Of a stretch of 64,000 bases of DNA, positions 24,246 to 32,333 are shown one piece after another. How positions within the stretch are numbered: position 1 is the first letter of the stretch; the number at the start of each line of letters is the position of its first letter. The position numbers and the translations under genes were made by a program. Source of the DNA: Chloranthus sessilifolius (lineage: Eukaryota; Streptophyta; Magnoliopsida; Chloranthales; Chloranthaceae); contig CM037590.1 in NCBI GenBank assembly GCA_021018995.1, forward strand, positions 45,572,287-45,636,286, written 5' to 3'. The notes beneath the pieces were generated by a model, which was not told the origin of the DNA, ran no database searches, and worked only from the letters and a program-made list of their open reading frames with translations.

Positions 24246-24651
24246 AAAATCTTTGTTTTAACGAAAAAATTCCCTCCAGTTTTGTTTATGCTCTAACTAA
24301 CTAAATGATTGATTGTCTGTAATCCAGTTGGAGCGTGTACAACAGAGACTCGCAGATCGCAAGATCAAAATTCAGGTTACTGAGTCAGCAATTCAGTATC
24401 TTGGAGAACTTGGATATGACCCCAATTATGGAGCCAGGCCAGTAAAGCGTGTGATCCAACACTACATCGAGAACGAACTGGCCAAGGGTATATTAAGAGG
24501 AGATTTTAAGGACGAGAACATGATTTTGGTGGACACAGAAGTGACTGCAAATGGCCAGCTTTTCCAACAGCATCTTGTGTTTAAGAAGATAAATTCAGAT
24601 TTAGATGAAACGCCCAAGGAATTGAAGACGTCCTTCTCCCAAAATATCTGA
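530..24651 (+). CDS. CLPB3: Chloroplast ClpB/Hsp100 disaggregase, 10 exons
   Basis: Exons are 530-778, 2251-2469, 3714-3951, 4896-5091, 5232-5286, 7659-7809, 20388-20696, 21198-21463, 22170-23096 and 24328-24651, all with GT-AG borders. They give 2934 nt, or 977 residues, close to Arabidopsis CLPB3 (about 968). Residues 1 to about 75 form a Ser/Arg-rich plastid transit peptide ending in VVVRC. Clp_N covers about 84-230. NBD1 has Walker A GEPGVGKT (289-296) and Walker B LFIDE (358-362). The coiled-coil M domain spans about 495-610. NBD2 has Walker A GPTGVGKT (692-699), pore loop GYVG (739-742), Walker B ILFDE and an FRPEFMNR arginine-finger segment (R848). The family is an ATP-driven hexamer that works with Hsp70 to rescue aggregated stromal proteins. 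The transit peptide separates it from cytosolic HSP101; the mitochondrial CLPB4 is the main alternative, but the N-terminal and M-domain sequence fits CLPB3 better. No break is seen. Introns total about 21 kb. Confidence 0.93.
779..2250 (+). other. CLPB3 intron 1 with foldback repeat and (TA)n
   Basis: This T-rich intron contains a segment at about 1360-1545 with repeated AGAGC/GCTCT words that can fold back on itself. A related AGAGC-rich segment occurs at about 43630-43870, so it is probably a MITE. A pure (TA)n microsatellite occupies 2130-2194. Nothing else is recognised. Confidence 0.55.
2130..2194. repeat. (TA)n microsatellite in intron 1
   Basis: About 32 uninterrupted TA units end 56 bp before exon 2. 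Confidence 0.95.
2251..2469 (+). CDS. CLPB3: CLPB3 exon 2 (first half of Clp_N)
   Basis: It follows TTAG and encodes [11 protein letters not shown], then the first Clp_N repeat with the [13 protein letters not shown] and GLARRIF motifs. It ends in AAG before GTAATT. Length is 73 codons, phase 0 at both ends. Confidence 0.93.
2935..3265. mobile_element. Foldback MITE in intron 2
   Basis: The left arm contains GTGCATTCGAATGC and GATCACATGCCATG. The right arm has their degenerate inverted counterparts (GATCACATGGATGACC, GCGTTCAAATGCATTCC). Both ends abut TATATA runs. A related copy lies at about 23800-24181 in intron 9, also next to (TA)n. No coding potential is seen. Confidence 0.5.
3300..3489 (+). 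mobile_element. tRNA-derived SINE in intron 2
   Basis: GGGCTTGTAGCACAATGG resembles a tRNA A box and CACAAGTTGAAGCCC resembles a B box, and the unit ends in a poly(A) run. Its 3' part CAGCTTACCCA matches the SINE in intron 5 (7392-7478). The A and B boxes are farther apart than in a tRNA, consistent with an insertion or a rearranged copy. Confidence 0.5.
3490..3556. repeat. (A)n(TA)n tract after SINE
   Basis: About 30 A residues are followed by about 18 TA units. It is probably the SINE tail grown into a microsatellite. Confidence 0.9.
3714..3951 (+). CDS. CLPB3: CLPB3 exon 3 (second half of Clp_N)
   Basis: It begins [13 protein letters not shown] after CGCAG. It encodes the second Clp_N repeat ([18 protein letters not shown]) and leaves one nucleotide of an Asp codon that is completed by exon 4. 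Confidence 0.93.
3952..4895 (+). other. CLPB3 intron 3, no feature seen
   Basis: It is AT-rich intronic sequence with GT-AG ends. No repeat, RNA gene or coding stretch was recognised. Confidence 0.7.
4896..5091 (+). CDS. CLPB3: CLPB3 exon 4 (NBD1 Walker A)
   Basis: It encodes the linker [20 protein letters not shown], the RRTKNNP segment and Walker A GEPGVGKT. The exon ends inside a Gly codon (GG|G). Confidence 0.93.
5232..5286 (+). CDS. CLPB3: CLPB3 exon 5 (55-nt mini-exon)
   Basis: It encodes [18 protein letters not shown], the invariant stretch after Walker A in NBD1. It is too short for ORF scans and is recognised by family similarity, flanking AG and GT, and phase (1 nt + 18 codons). 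Confidence 0.92.
5861..6340. repeat. Tandem duplication (about 248-bp period) in intron 5
   Basis: Copy 1 (5861-6108) and copy 2 (6109 to about 6340) both begin GTATATTAGGCA. They share GAAGGACATATATAGTAG, GTTCAGG.TATATTAAACTT and the later CACCAAGTATT and ATAAACAAA blocks. The copies differ by many substitutions and small indels, so the duplication is old. Downstream, 6430-6520 is CT-rich. Confidence 0.75.
7392..7478 (+). mobile_element. Short tRNA-derived SINE in intron 5
   Basis: GGTTGGGTCTGTAGCTCAATT fits an RNA polymerase III A box and AGGTTCAGTCCCAAC fits a B box. The box spacing is about as in a tRNA, but no cloverleaf can be drawn. The head and the tail CTTACCCACC match the intron 2 SINE. 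It is not called as a tRNA gene. Confidence 0.55.
7659..7809 (+). CDS. CLPB3: CLPB3 exon 6 (NBD1 pore loop and Walker B)
   Basis: It encodes [22 protein letters not shown] and then Walker B LFIDEIHT. The pore-1 loop reads GAKFRGEF, with Phe where most family members have Tyr. The exon ends inside a Gly codon before GTCAGT, and the next exon lies 12.6 kb away. Confidence 0.93.
8545..8770. repeat. Palindromic GATACGTATC-rich repeat
   Basis: Words such as CGATACGTATCG, CGTCCGATAC, GTATCGGACG and ACATTCAATGTAT alternate on both strands through the whole segment, many being perfect palindromes. The arms can fold into several hairpins. No reading frame is present. It looks like a foldback MITE or palindromic tandem repeat. 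Confidence 0.75.
9174..9511. repeat. First copy of an intron 6 tandem duplication
   Basis: It begins GGTTGGTTTTGAGGGATTTG and runs to TAAAGTCCTGCCC. The same blocks return in the same order at 9512-9670 and 11683-11917, with about 90% identity by eye. A shorter, more diverged relative of its 3' end lies at about 18960-19110. Confidence 0.75.
9671..10466 (-). repeat. LTR (3' LTR in element orientation)
   Basis: 796 bp, TGATGC...ACATCA. It shares the blocks GATTTGCAATAGCCC, GAAGAATCACTCTTCTA and TTCGTCGTCTATGATATG with 10906-11682. Confidence 0.85.
10891..10901 (-). promoter_or_regulatory. tRNA-iMet primer-binding site
   Basis: The minus strand reads TGGTATCAGAG, complementary to the 3' end of plant initiator tRNA-Met, 4 nt from the LTR end. 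Confidence 0.75.
10906..11682 (-). repeat. LTR (5' LTR in element orientation)
   Basis: 777 bp, TGATGC...GCATTA. It is adjacent to the primer-binding site at 10891-10901 and followed by the target duplication CTTGT. Confidence 0.85.
12140..17247 (+). mobile_element. Decayed plant L1 LINE in intron 6
   Basis: A sharp rise in GC content from about 12180 marks the element in otherwise AT-rich intron. It carries endonuclease, reverse transcriptase and zf-RVT domains in order on the plus strand. It ends in a 10-nt poly(A) at 17238-17247. The first kilobase encodes a low-complexity Gly/Ser/Pro-rich stretch but no recognisable DUF4283 domain or zinc knuckle, so the element is probably 5'-truncated. 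No convincing target duplication was found and the 5' end is uncertain by about 100 bp. It lies in the same orientation as CLPB3. Confidence 0.85.
13484..17075 (+). pseudogene. LINE ORF2 pseudogene: endonuclease, RT, zf-RVT
   Basis: Reading passes through eight successive frames, so at least seven frameshifts are present. The endonuclease begins [13 protein letters not shown], with [14 protein letters not shown] and SDHRPI motifs (13484-14180). The RT domain runs about 14780-15620 with [39 protein letters not shown] and the catalytic YADD. A zf-RVT domain with [15 protein letters not shown] and [17 protein letters not shown] lies at about 16500-16900. A 15-bp tandem repeat at about 14025-14054 duplicates an FTWSR segment in the endonuclease. 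No C-terminal RNase H is seen. The element cannot be autonomous. Confidence 0.88.
18249..18958. repeat. Tandem duplication, 2 x about 355 bp
   Basis: Copy 1 (18249-18603) and copy 2 (18604-18958) share TTCCAGCTCTTTTACTTT, GTTATTGATCGATCATC and AAACTAGACTAACC, with roughly 95% identity by eye. The high identity suggests it is younger than the intron 5 duplication. Confidence 0.85.
19978..20330 (-). mobile_element. Fragment of a second LTR element (PBS plus LTR)
   Basis: The minus strand reads TGGTATCAGAGTAC at 19976-19989, a tRNA-iMet primer-binding site. The purine-rich sequence to its right would be the 5' LTR in minus orientation. No second LTR copy was found, so this is a truncated element. 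A (CA)n tract lies inside the fragment at about 20196-20212. Confidence 0.4.
20388..20696 (+). CDS. CLPB3: CLPB3 exon 7 (rest of NBD1)
   Basis: It starts at GTGCCACG after TTTCAG and completes the split Gly codon. It encodes [24 protein letters not shown], the ALERRFQQV arginine-finger segment, and [11 protein letters not shown] before GTAACC. Confidence 0.93.
20825..20910. repeat. (TA)n microsatellite in intron 7
   Basis: About 43 uninterrupted TA units. It is the longest simple repeat in the window. Confidence 0.95.
21198..21463 (+). CDS. CLPB3: CLPB3 exon 8 (start of M domain)
   Basis: It encodes [16 protein letters not shown] and the first heptad-rich coiled coil of the M domain ([28 protein letters not shown]). 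In ClpB proteins this is the docking site for Hsp70/DnaK. It ends KEE before GTATCC, phase 0. Confidence 0.93.
21464..22169 (+). other. CLPB3 intron 8, no feature seen
   Basis: It is ordinary T-rich intron sequence with GTATCC donor and CTGCAG acceptor. Nothing further was recognised. Confidence 0.7.
22170..23096 (+). CDS. CLPB3: CLPB3 exon 9 (M domain end and most of NBD2)
   Basis: With 309 codons it is the longest exon. It contains the rest of the M domain, [13 protein letters not shown], Walker A GPTGVGKT, pore loop GYVGYEEGG, Walker [11 protein letters not shown], sensor TSNVGS and the [11 protein letters not shown] arginine-finger segment. Confidence 0.95.
23800..24181. mobile_element. 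Foldback MITE in intron 9
   Basis: The left arm contains CAAATGCATGGAGAAACTCATGC and GATCACCTGCCATGTG split over about 90 bp; the right arm has GAATGCATGGATCCATCATGC. It is related to the intron 2 MITE by GATCACATGCC, TTGGTGCATTGA-like and CATTCGAA words. Like that copy it is bordered by TATATA on the left and (CT)n(TA)n on the right. Confidence 0.45.
24182..24241. repeat. (CT)n(TA)n compound microsatellite
   Basis: About 10 CT units are followed by about 20 TA units, 87 bp before exon 10. Confidence 0.9.
24328..24651 (+). CDS. CLPB3: CLPB3 exon 10 (C-terminal D2 small domain)
   Basis: It encodes the D2 small domain with [17 protein letters not shown] and [13 protein letters not shown] Lys/Glu/Ser-rich tail follows and ends with TGA at 24649-24651. 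Confidence 0.94.
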   Translation: MERVQQRLADRKIKIQVTESAIQYLGELGYDPNYGARPVKRVIQHYIENELAKGILRGDFKDENMILVDTEVTANGQLFQQHLVFKKINSDLDETPKELKTSFSQNI

Positions 24652-26579
24652 TCTTTGTCTTTTTGTAATGACATGAAAATAGAGCTATTAGGTTGTCGCC
24701 CGTGGTTGTTAATGCTCCCCAGTATATTTCTGTAGATAGTTTCCAAAGTCTCTTCTGGTGGTTTTCGAGTTTACGAAATGTCTGTTGGGAAGAAGCAATA
24801 TGAGAACATATATGGCTTAGGTTGATCAAACAAATAAGGTCTTCGGTAGAAGTTTCTATTGGCCGGAACAAACCTATAAATTATTGATTTTAGCGTATCT
24901 GGTGCATGCCTCTTTGCCCACTTGCTTGCTTATATTGTTTGAAATAATGCATTTTGTCTCGATTACGGTTAAGAGGTGGATTGAACCATGCACCATTGTG
25001 GCACATTTTACTGAGTACTCTACCCTGGTCCATATGTTCATTAGTATCACTTTGGTACAATTTCCCAACACGTCATATGGGCAGAGAAACAGATTGCACA
25101 CTTTACTAGACAGTTGGGTAATGATAAGGCCCTACTTGTTGATCCTGATATTGTGTTCAATCAGATCTCAACCTTTGGATAGGTGAGAATCTTGACGACT
25201 ATATGTCATTTTATAAAATTTGGAACTGTAGAAGTTACAATACTCATATCCAGTGACTGAAATCTGGTTGAACACAAAATGAGGTTCAACTAGTTGGACT
25301 TGAACATTGCCCTTCCAAGTAGGCGTTGTAGTAGCCTGAAAATGAATAGTTGAAGCTGCTTTGTGAAGCAAGGTCAGCGGCCCCGGTGCCAGCTGCTTTG
25401 GAACTCAGATCACTTTCTGGGAGTGTGAATCGTCATGTGTGCCGTCTGATGCAAAATGAAACCAGTCAAATTCCGGGAGTACATGGTGGCTTGACTTTTG
25501 ACTGCTTGAATTAAAGATAATATATATATTTATTATTATTAGTATATTTTCTTTTATACCAAAGATCTTTAGATCATTAAAATATTATTATTGTAAAATG
25601 ATTCGGCAATTAGGAGGTCATGAATGATGAATGCCAACCTAGATGATCCAACACTGAGGTCATTGTATCCATTGGTTTTGATTAACAGGGGTTTTAACAG
25701 CCATCACGAGTGCTGAAAAAGATTTTTGTGGGGTTATGTACTCCTTCCAGAAATAACCGGATTCATGTCTTCCTTCGTTTAACAATGCTGAATTCTCTGT
25801 ATGCACTTTAACCTCACTTTTATATGGCTTTGATCAAAATGGTGCAAGCTATGCTATGCATTGGACTGAATCAAGCCTAGAACGCTGGTTTAACTATTGG
25901 AAAAAATAATACGATAGTAAGCAATTGCAAATTAGAACAAGTAAATAATAGAGTTATGGACTTTGCGGCGAGTCTCCTGACCATCATTTGAACACCAAAA
26001 TGGTGGTTAAATGATCTACACCATCGATAATTTTAATTGTTGGCGACCCGTGCTGTTAAATTGATAGATCATGGATTGAAGTGCGACATGCCTCAACAAT
26101 TGTGTTTTAGGGAGATTTAAACCATTTGATTAGTTGATCATAATATCAACCTTTGATTTAAGTGCTAACATGCCCAAAGCCTTATTTGACAAAACTCATG
26201 GAAATGATTTTTTTTTTCACTTTACATAGGCTTGTAAATAAAATAACTTATGAAAAGTTTTATTTTTAAAATTTTACACTGGTCTAATTTTTTTTTTGTT
26301 CAGCTGTTTGGCTACATTGTGCAAAATTATTTTTCTAAGGCACCCTTCTTCACACCATGTGAACCTCTAACCTCACCCCATCTCATCGGGCCAAAATGCA
26401 TTAATCGCTTTGAATTAGAACATTTTTTTTTTAATCCCAACTTTTTACAAGATGGGTCTTGAGATCATGGGCATACACTCAGATAGTTTTTTATTCCGCG
26501 TGGTACACATATCAAAGAGTAACTCTAAACTCGTGAGACATACATCAAGCTCAAATACAAATCACGGGTCATTTTTTTG

Positions 26580-27000
26580 AATGGGTGCCACATGAAATTA
26601 AAAAATCGAATGATATACCCATGATCTCAAGATGCATCATGTGGACGATTGGGATAAAAAATAATCTCCTTTGTCAGATTCAAAGTAGTCAATGCATGTT
26701 GGCCGGAGGAGATGGGGCGAGGTTACGATTTTACAGTGCAAATAAATGGTACGATTATGAGGTGAGGTTACATCTAAATCGTTTGATATAAAGGTCATGG
26801 TCTACAGATCTATGACGCAAAAGAGTGGTGCAAAACTCAATCTCTATCATATGATTCGATAGAATCAACTGTTGAATCATATCATGGCTTTGGAGAGCAT
26901 TGAGTCATATGATAAAGATTATGCTTGGTGCAAATCTTTTCACTTATGATCTTTAGATCATGGCCTTCAAATTAAGTGGCTTAGATGGTTGCGTTACATT
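26580..27000. mobile_element. Foldback MITE fragments
   Basis: The first part (ATGAAATTAAAAAATCGAAT, CCCATGATCTCAAGATGC) matches the middle of the complete MITE at 27524-27940. The second part (about 26700-27000) is a separate foldback whose arms contain GGTTACATCTAAATCG and CTTAGATGGTTGCGTTACA. Confidence 0.5.
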
Positions 27001-27435
27001 TATTGGCGTCGCTGTTTATGGGTACCTCTATTCGCGTTCATGCGTTCTCTAAACGCGCCCACGTCCTAGACCCATAGAGGTACCTACCATATTCTTTAAG
27101 AGGTTGGAAGTGGTTTCAGATGTAGACGTTTTCTTTAAACCCATAGCGGTACCTATCCTATTCTTTAACGCCATGAAAACAGGCCAACATATATCTTACC
27201 GTTAAAGCTATTGACAGTCTTGAATAAGACGATGGAGATCATTTTTTGTTTTCATCGTATAGCACGATTAGTCACTTTTGGGGATGTGTGTCATGTGGAA
27301 TCACACTTGACCGTCTGATAGGTGGCCATGATTTCAAGCTCTAATGTCTAGAAGATTGGGATAAAAAATGATCTCCATCATTTGATTCAATGCAGTCAAT
27401 GCCTTTAAGGGTGGAAACTTATTCAGTTAGTGTAG

Positions 27436-27514
27436 TCTGTGCAACCGTCGGATCTAACCACCGAAAGATGTAGGTCTGTGCAACCGTCATATCTAACCAC
27501 CGAAAGATGTAGGT
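27436..27514. repeat. Short tandem duplication (about 39 bp x 2)
   Basis: Two copies share GTCTGTGCAACCGTC and ATCTAACCACCGAAAGATGT. They differ at one position (GG versus AT beside ATCTAACC). Confidence 0.8.
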
Positions 27515-27523
27515 TTGTTTTTA

Positions 27524-27940
27524 GGTACCTCTGTTTGCGCCCATGCATTCTCTGAAAGCGCCTTCATCCCAAACCCCTTAAAAATCATTGATTTCATTTA
27601 ATTAGATGATGGAGATTGTGTTTCACCCCCGATCTTCCACACAATAGATCTTGAGATCATGGTGCACTGATCTGACGGCCATATTTTTATTCAAAGTGTC
27701 ACAGATCCCCCAAAAATGGCCCTAAAATCACATTTGGGCGTGATTTGTGCCATATGATTAAAGGGCCATATTTTGGGGATATGTGACACATGGAATAAAA
27801 AATCGACCGTCTGATAGGTTTATCATGATCTTAAGATCTATTATGTTGAAGTTCAATCTGAAATACAACCTCCATCATCTGATTAGAAGGAATTAATGCT
27901 TTACAAGGGGTATGGGACGTGAGCGCAAACGGCGGTAGCC
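27524..27940. mobile_element. Complete foldback MITE, 417 bp
   Basis: Terminal inverted repeats start GGTACCTCTGTTTGCGCCC on the left and GGCTACCGCCGTTTGCGCTC on the complement of the right end. They continue through AAACCCCTT and ATCAGATGATGGAG. The flanks are T-rich and only loosely match as a 9-bp duplication. This copy serves as the template for the interrupted MITE at 31954-62030. Confidence 0.7.
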
Positions 27941-28576
27941 TTCATTTTTTCCCACAACATGGGCTAAAAATAGTTTCATAGATTTTTAGTTGAAAATATT
28001 TTATGAGTTATTTTGTCTTATTTCCCATATAAGTGGACCCATTGAATTTCCGTGAAAATTTGCTTTATGTAAAAAAATTCAAATTTCCATAGGTTTTTTT
28101 TAAGAAAAGGGATTGTCAAACAAGCCCAAAAAGTAGGAGTTTTAGGAAGATTTAAATCATACATTCAAGTGCAATATGCCCAAAAAATGTGTATGACCCA
28201 TACCATTGGTTTAGTTTTAATGACTGGTGTTAAAATTTGTCAATCCAATGGTTCATATCCACTTAGAGGTATATTTCTTTCTGCTGACAGATGTTCTAAT
28301 GATAGATTGCCACTTGGACGGTCTAAATAACTCATAGGTGTGTATCACATGAAATAATGTTAAATTACACTTGAATGATGTGCGGTAAAAAGTTTAACTT
28401 TAAAGGTAATTACATTATTTAAACACCATTTTTGTGTTTAAATGTGAGGAACCATTATGCCAATGATTAATGATGCAAGATCGTTTAAACCCCACGTCAT
28501 GATAGTCTGGTCCTAACCCAAAAGGTGCAAAGAATCAATGATTAGTTAACTCTACGGTGTAGACTGTAGAGCATCA

Positions 28577-29820
28577 GATATTTTTATAAGATTGCTTCCA
28601 CAGTTTGTGAATTGGTGACATCCCTTACCAAGTGAGAATGGGTGAGATCCCTTATCTAACCGTTTAAACCGCCATAAAAGTCTTCAAAAAATCATTTTAT
28701 CCTCCCCTTTATAAGGTTGATGTCACATAAAGCAGTTGAGAATCATTGTAATTGTATCGCATGCAAATGACGAAGATGCCTCCTATGTTTAAAACAAAAA
28801 AAATTATTTTATTTATTTTAATCTCGTAAATTAGTAAAATACTTGATTTTAAAGATCAGAATCAATTCAAATAAGTTTAAATTTTTTTTATTGTTAAAAA
28901 TAATTTCTGAAACAAAATAATAATTGAATTCTAATCGTTCAGTTACCGCGCGATTAATTTTTAATCGGACGGGAACCGATTGGTACCCGGACAATAATCG
29001 ATTGCTAACAGATTGGTAACCGATTGGAAATGATACACTTTTTTTCCCGTTATTGACCGGTTCTCGAGTGGTAACCAAAAGTAATCGATTGAATTTTTAT
29101 AGATCAAAACGCATTTTTTAAGATGGATAAGTTAAAATGTACTACTATAATACCATAGGCGCTGATGTACCCCTTCGTAGACTTGATCAACATGCCTCCA
29201 TGTTATCCCGAAGTGGTACACATTTGACCATGGCTCGAATGGAATTCGCTGACTATTTTTGTCACCAACAAATCTATTAGAGTCATGGTGCAAATGCCTA
29301 TCACCTAGAACTACAATATTTGCTACTTTGTGCCACAACATAAAAAAAAGCAACAAACATTACATAAAAATGAGCAACATTTCATAATTAAAATACAAAA
29401 TTACGAAGACAAAGGAAAAGAAACGATAATAACTAGTTATGAACGTGACGAAATCCGATTGGTGACCGATAATTATCCAATTGGCAACTAATAGTATCCG
29501 ATTGGTAACTGAAGAATTACTGATTACCCGCAATTGTACCGTGCGACTCTTTTTTAGAATTGAAACGCTTCCATAAAAGTGTAAGAGATTACCTTGGTTC
29601 GAGCTCCCATGAATCACTTGATGGTATTGACAGTTAAAAAATAATTTTTTTTATTTAAATAGGGCAAATGGGAGATGTGACGCCTGATAAGGATATTAGG
29701 GTCATTTAATTAAAATATTAAAAGTTTAATCCGTTAGATAAGGGATCTCACTAGTTCTCAAACTTTGTAAGGGATTTTGCCATTTTTGGAACTATGGTAA
29801 GGCATCTTCCGAAAATCCCC
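28577..29820 (-). mobile_element. Long-TIR DNA element, copy A
   Basis: The ends are imperfect inverted repeats of about 85 bp sharing CACCCATT/ACTAGTTCTC-type blocks and GAGATCCCTTATCTAACG. The interior holds repeated ACCGATTGG-like words (28965-29090 and 29450-29520) and a conserved reading frame on the minus strand. Long TIRs fit Mutator-like elements, but no MULE transposase was seen. Confidence 0.6.
29132..29356 (-). CDS. Conserved peptide of long-TIR element A
   Basis: The 74-residue frame contains GDRHLHHDSN, KNSQR.PFEPWSNVYHF and HVDQVYEGVHQRLWYY. The same segments occur in copy B at 31152-31520. Conservation in both copies suggests descent from a real coding exon, either of the element's own protein or of captured host DNA. 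I do not recognise the family. Confidence 0.35.
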   Translation of the reverse strand: MLLFFMLWHKVANIVVLGDRHLHHDSNRFVGDKNSQRIPFEPWSNVYHFGITWRHVDQVYEGVHQRLWYYSSTF

Positions 29821-30394
29821 GAGAATCAACTATAGGTTCAATATATAGAGCGAATGGATAGGTTACCTGGTACAAACTTTATATTAGCTGGACGAAGGGC
29901 ATAGATCATTTACTTGTTAGAAAGGAAAGCCGCCGGAGTTAAAACTACACGGCTAATGCATGAATTCTACATGTCTACCAACTAAGAGTAAGTATTAACT
30001 AATTTTTGTAAGATGCCTTACCATAGTTTTGAAATTGGCAATATCCCATACCAAGTTTGAGAATTGATGAGATCTCTTACCCAACCATTTAAATTTCTAA
30101 TAGTTAAATTACATGACCCTAAGGCCTTTACCTCCCATCGTCTAATTCAAGAGTAAATGACACATCTATCCTTTATCTTGAAGTAGATAAAAAAATTTCT
30201 TTTTTAACTCACAATGCCATCCGACGATTCATCTAGCTATTCTTGAGAGCTCGAATAAAGGTAATCTCATACCCTTTTATATAAGCGTTTCAACTCTAAA
30301 AAAAAAAAATCGCATGATACAATCGCGGACGATCGGTTACCAGTTGGATATAGATCGTTTACCAGTCAAATACTGATCGAATAATTATCGATTA

Positions 30395-30746
30395 CAATGG
30401 CGGAGTCATAATTTTTTTGGTGGGAGATCCCTTATAGTCGTAAGATAGTAATAATAGTAAAGAACACTTTAATGGTGTGAGATCAAAATTTCTAATTTAA
30501 TGGTAGAAGATTATTTAAACACTATTTTGAATAATAAATTAGGATTTTTACTTTTTTATTAAAAAGTAATAATTATTGCATACTTTTGACTTTAACGAAA
30601 AATCGAAGCCATTCTGGGATCTTGACATTGACGATCGGAGAGTGAATGAGATGTCATAGAAAGAGATGGGTGACTAAGATTTGAGAGAGAGAGAGAGAGA
30701 AAACAAAGAAACATTAGAACTTGGGAGTGGGGGGAGAGAGACTCTT

Positions 30747-30779
<33 letters not shown>

Positions 30780-30826
30780 AAAGTGAGATGGAGATTGGAG
30801 AATGGAGAGCGAAGAGAGAATTTTGG

Positions 30827-30869
<43 letters not shown>

Positions 30870-31066
30870 TTTGGAAGTCTATTTCTATTAAAAAAATTTA
30901 TAGATAAAAAAATAAGTTTTTAAATATCTTAAGAAGTTTTGGGATTTGAGGGATACTTATTAAAAGATCTTAACTCTAAAAAAATGGAAAGTAAAAGACT
31001 TTAACGAAAAAAAACTTGTGATGGAGGATTTGGGACCCCCCATTGAACAATGTGGCTTTGCCACTG
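30395..31066. mobile_element. hAT-like non-autonomous insert in copy B
   Basis: The left end CAATGGCGGAGTCA and complemented right end CAGTGGCAAAGCCA form a terminal inverted repeat of the CAGNGGCGGAGCCA type found on many plant hAT elements. Flanking 8-mers ATCGATTA and ATTAGTTA match only in part. The interior has three (GA)n tracts (30684-30700, 30750-30772, 30832-30861) and no transposase. Confidence 0.55.
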
Positions 31067-31151
31067 ATTAGTTATTAATTAAATACCGCTAGGTTCATTG
31101 CTGGTTATTATTGTTCATTTTTCTTTGTCTTCGTAATTTGATATTTTAATT

Positions 31152-31520
31152 GTGATATTTTTAGGTTATGTTTGCTGCTTTTTTGCTGTGATGCAAAGTG
31201 ACCACATATTTTATTTCTTAGGTGACAGACATTTGCACCATGGCTCTAATGGAATTCTTGGTAGCAAAAATAGTCAGAGAGTTCCATTCGAGCCATGGTC
31301 AAATGTGTATCACTTCGAGACAACATGGAGTCATGTTGATCAAGTCTACGAAGAGGTACATCAGCGCCTATGGTATTATAGTAAGTACATTGACTTAGAC
31401 ATCTTAAAAAATGTGTTTTGGTCCTTAAATTTTCGATCGATTACTGCTCAAGAACCGGTCAATAACTGGAAAAGAACCGCATCATTATTGGCTGGTTACC
31501 AATCGATTACCGTTCAGTGA
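31152..31520 (+). CDS. Conserved peptide of long-TIR element B
   Basis: The 122-residue frame contains GDRHLHHGSNGILG, SQRVPFEPWSNVYHF and HVDQVYEEVHQRLWYY, nearly identical to copy A. It is longer than the frame in A, which stops soon after the shared block. Function unknown. Confidence 0.35.
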   Translation: MIFLGYVCCFFAVMQSDHIFYFLGDRHLHHGSNGILGSKNSQRVPFEPWSNVYHFETTWSHVDQVYEEVHQRLWYYSKYIDLDILKNVFWSLNFRSITAQEPVNNWKRTASLLAGYQSITVQ

Positions 31521-32333
31521 CCAACCGATAGCCGTTCGGTTAATGATTAATCGTGCTGTAATCGAGCGGTTAGAATTCAATTATTATTTTATTTTTTAAA
31601 TTATTTTTAACAATATAAAAAGTTTAAATTATCTGAGTTGACTCAGATCTTCAAAATCAAGCAATTTATTGATTTTTGCGATTAAAATAAATAGAATAAT
31701 TTTTTTAGTTTTAAGTAGAATGAGCATCTTCGTCATTTGCATGTGATAGAATTGCAATGGCTGCTTTATGTTAAATTAACCTCATAAAAGTGAGGGAAAA
31801 ATGAGCTTTTGAAGACGATTAGGGAAGTTAAAACAGTTAGGTTAGGGATCTCTCCAATTCTTGAACTTGGTAACGGAGTTTGCAAATTCTGAAACTGTGG
31901 TAAGACATCTTACAAAAATCTCAAGTACTAAATAATCTTGTTTATTACTTTTTGGGTACCTCCGTTTGAGCCTACGCGTTCTCTGAAAGTGCCTCCATCT
32001 TAGACCCCTTTAAAAATCGTTGATTGCTTCAGATAAGATGATGGAGATCATTTTTCACCTTGATCTCTGACAAACGAATCATGAGATCATGGTGCACCTA
32101 TGTGATGGTCCCTTTTTTATTTCATATGTCATAGATCCCAAAAAATGGCTCTTCAATCATATGGCACACATTACACTCAAAAGTGATTTTAGGGGATTTT
32201 TTGGGATTTAGAACAAATGGAATTAAAAATTGACCATTTATAGGTGCACCATCATATGATTGGATGACGCTCAAATCCCCTCCATTGAGATTCCTAGGAG
32301 GTTGAGGAAGACCAAGTGAAAAATTGACTCTAA

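Larger units (their letters stand above)
24652..28576. other. CLPB3 3' region and intergenic repeats
   Basis: The 3' untranslated region should fall in about 24652-24860; no unambiguous AATAAA is present, but AATAAG occurs at about 24834. The rest is AT-rich and dominated by MITE-like segments that repeat GATCTCAAGATC, GATGGAGAT and CATATGATT words. No gene was recognised. Confidence 0.5.
30000..31922 (+). mobile_element. Long-TIR DNA element, copy B, with insertion
   Basis: The ends are imperfect inverted repeats (left AATTTTTGTAAGATGCCTTA; right, complemented, GATTTTTGTAAGATGTCTTA). The flanking 9-mers AGTATTAAC and AGTACTAAA match at 7 of 9 positions, possibly a Mutator-type duplication. 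The interior is collinear with copy A but inverted relative to it, and is interrupted by a hAT-like insert at 30395-31066. Confidence 0.6.

Noticed and set aside
25168-25371. Minus-strand open frame downstream of CLPB3
   Set aside because: No domain, no supporting splice or promoter signals and no repeat relatives in the window. A chance frame is the simplest explanation.
30681-30923. 80-residue Arg/Glu-repeat frame
   Set aside because: It is a translation of (GA)n tracts in the hAT-like insert.
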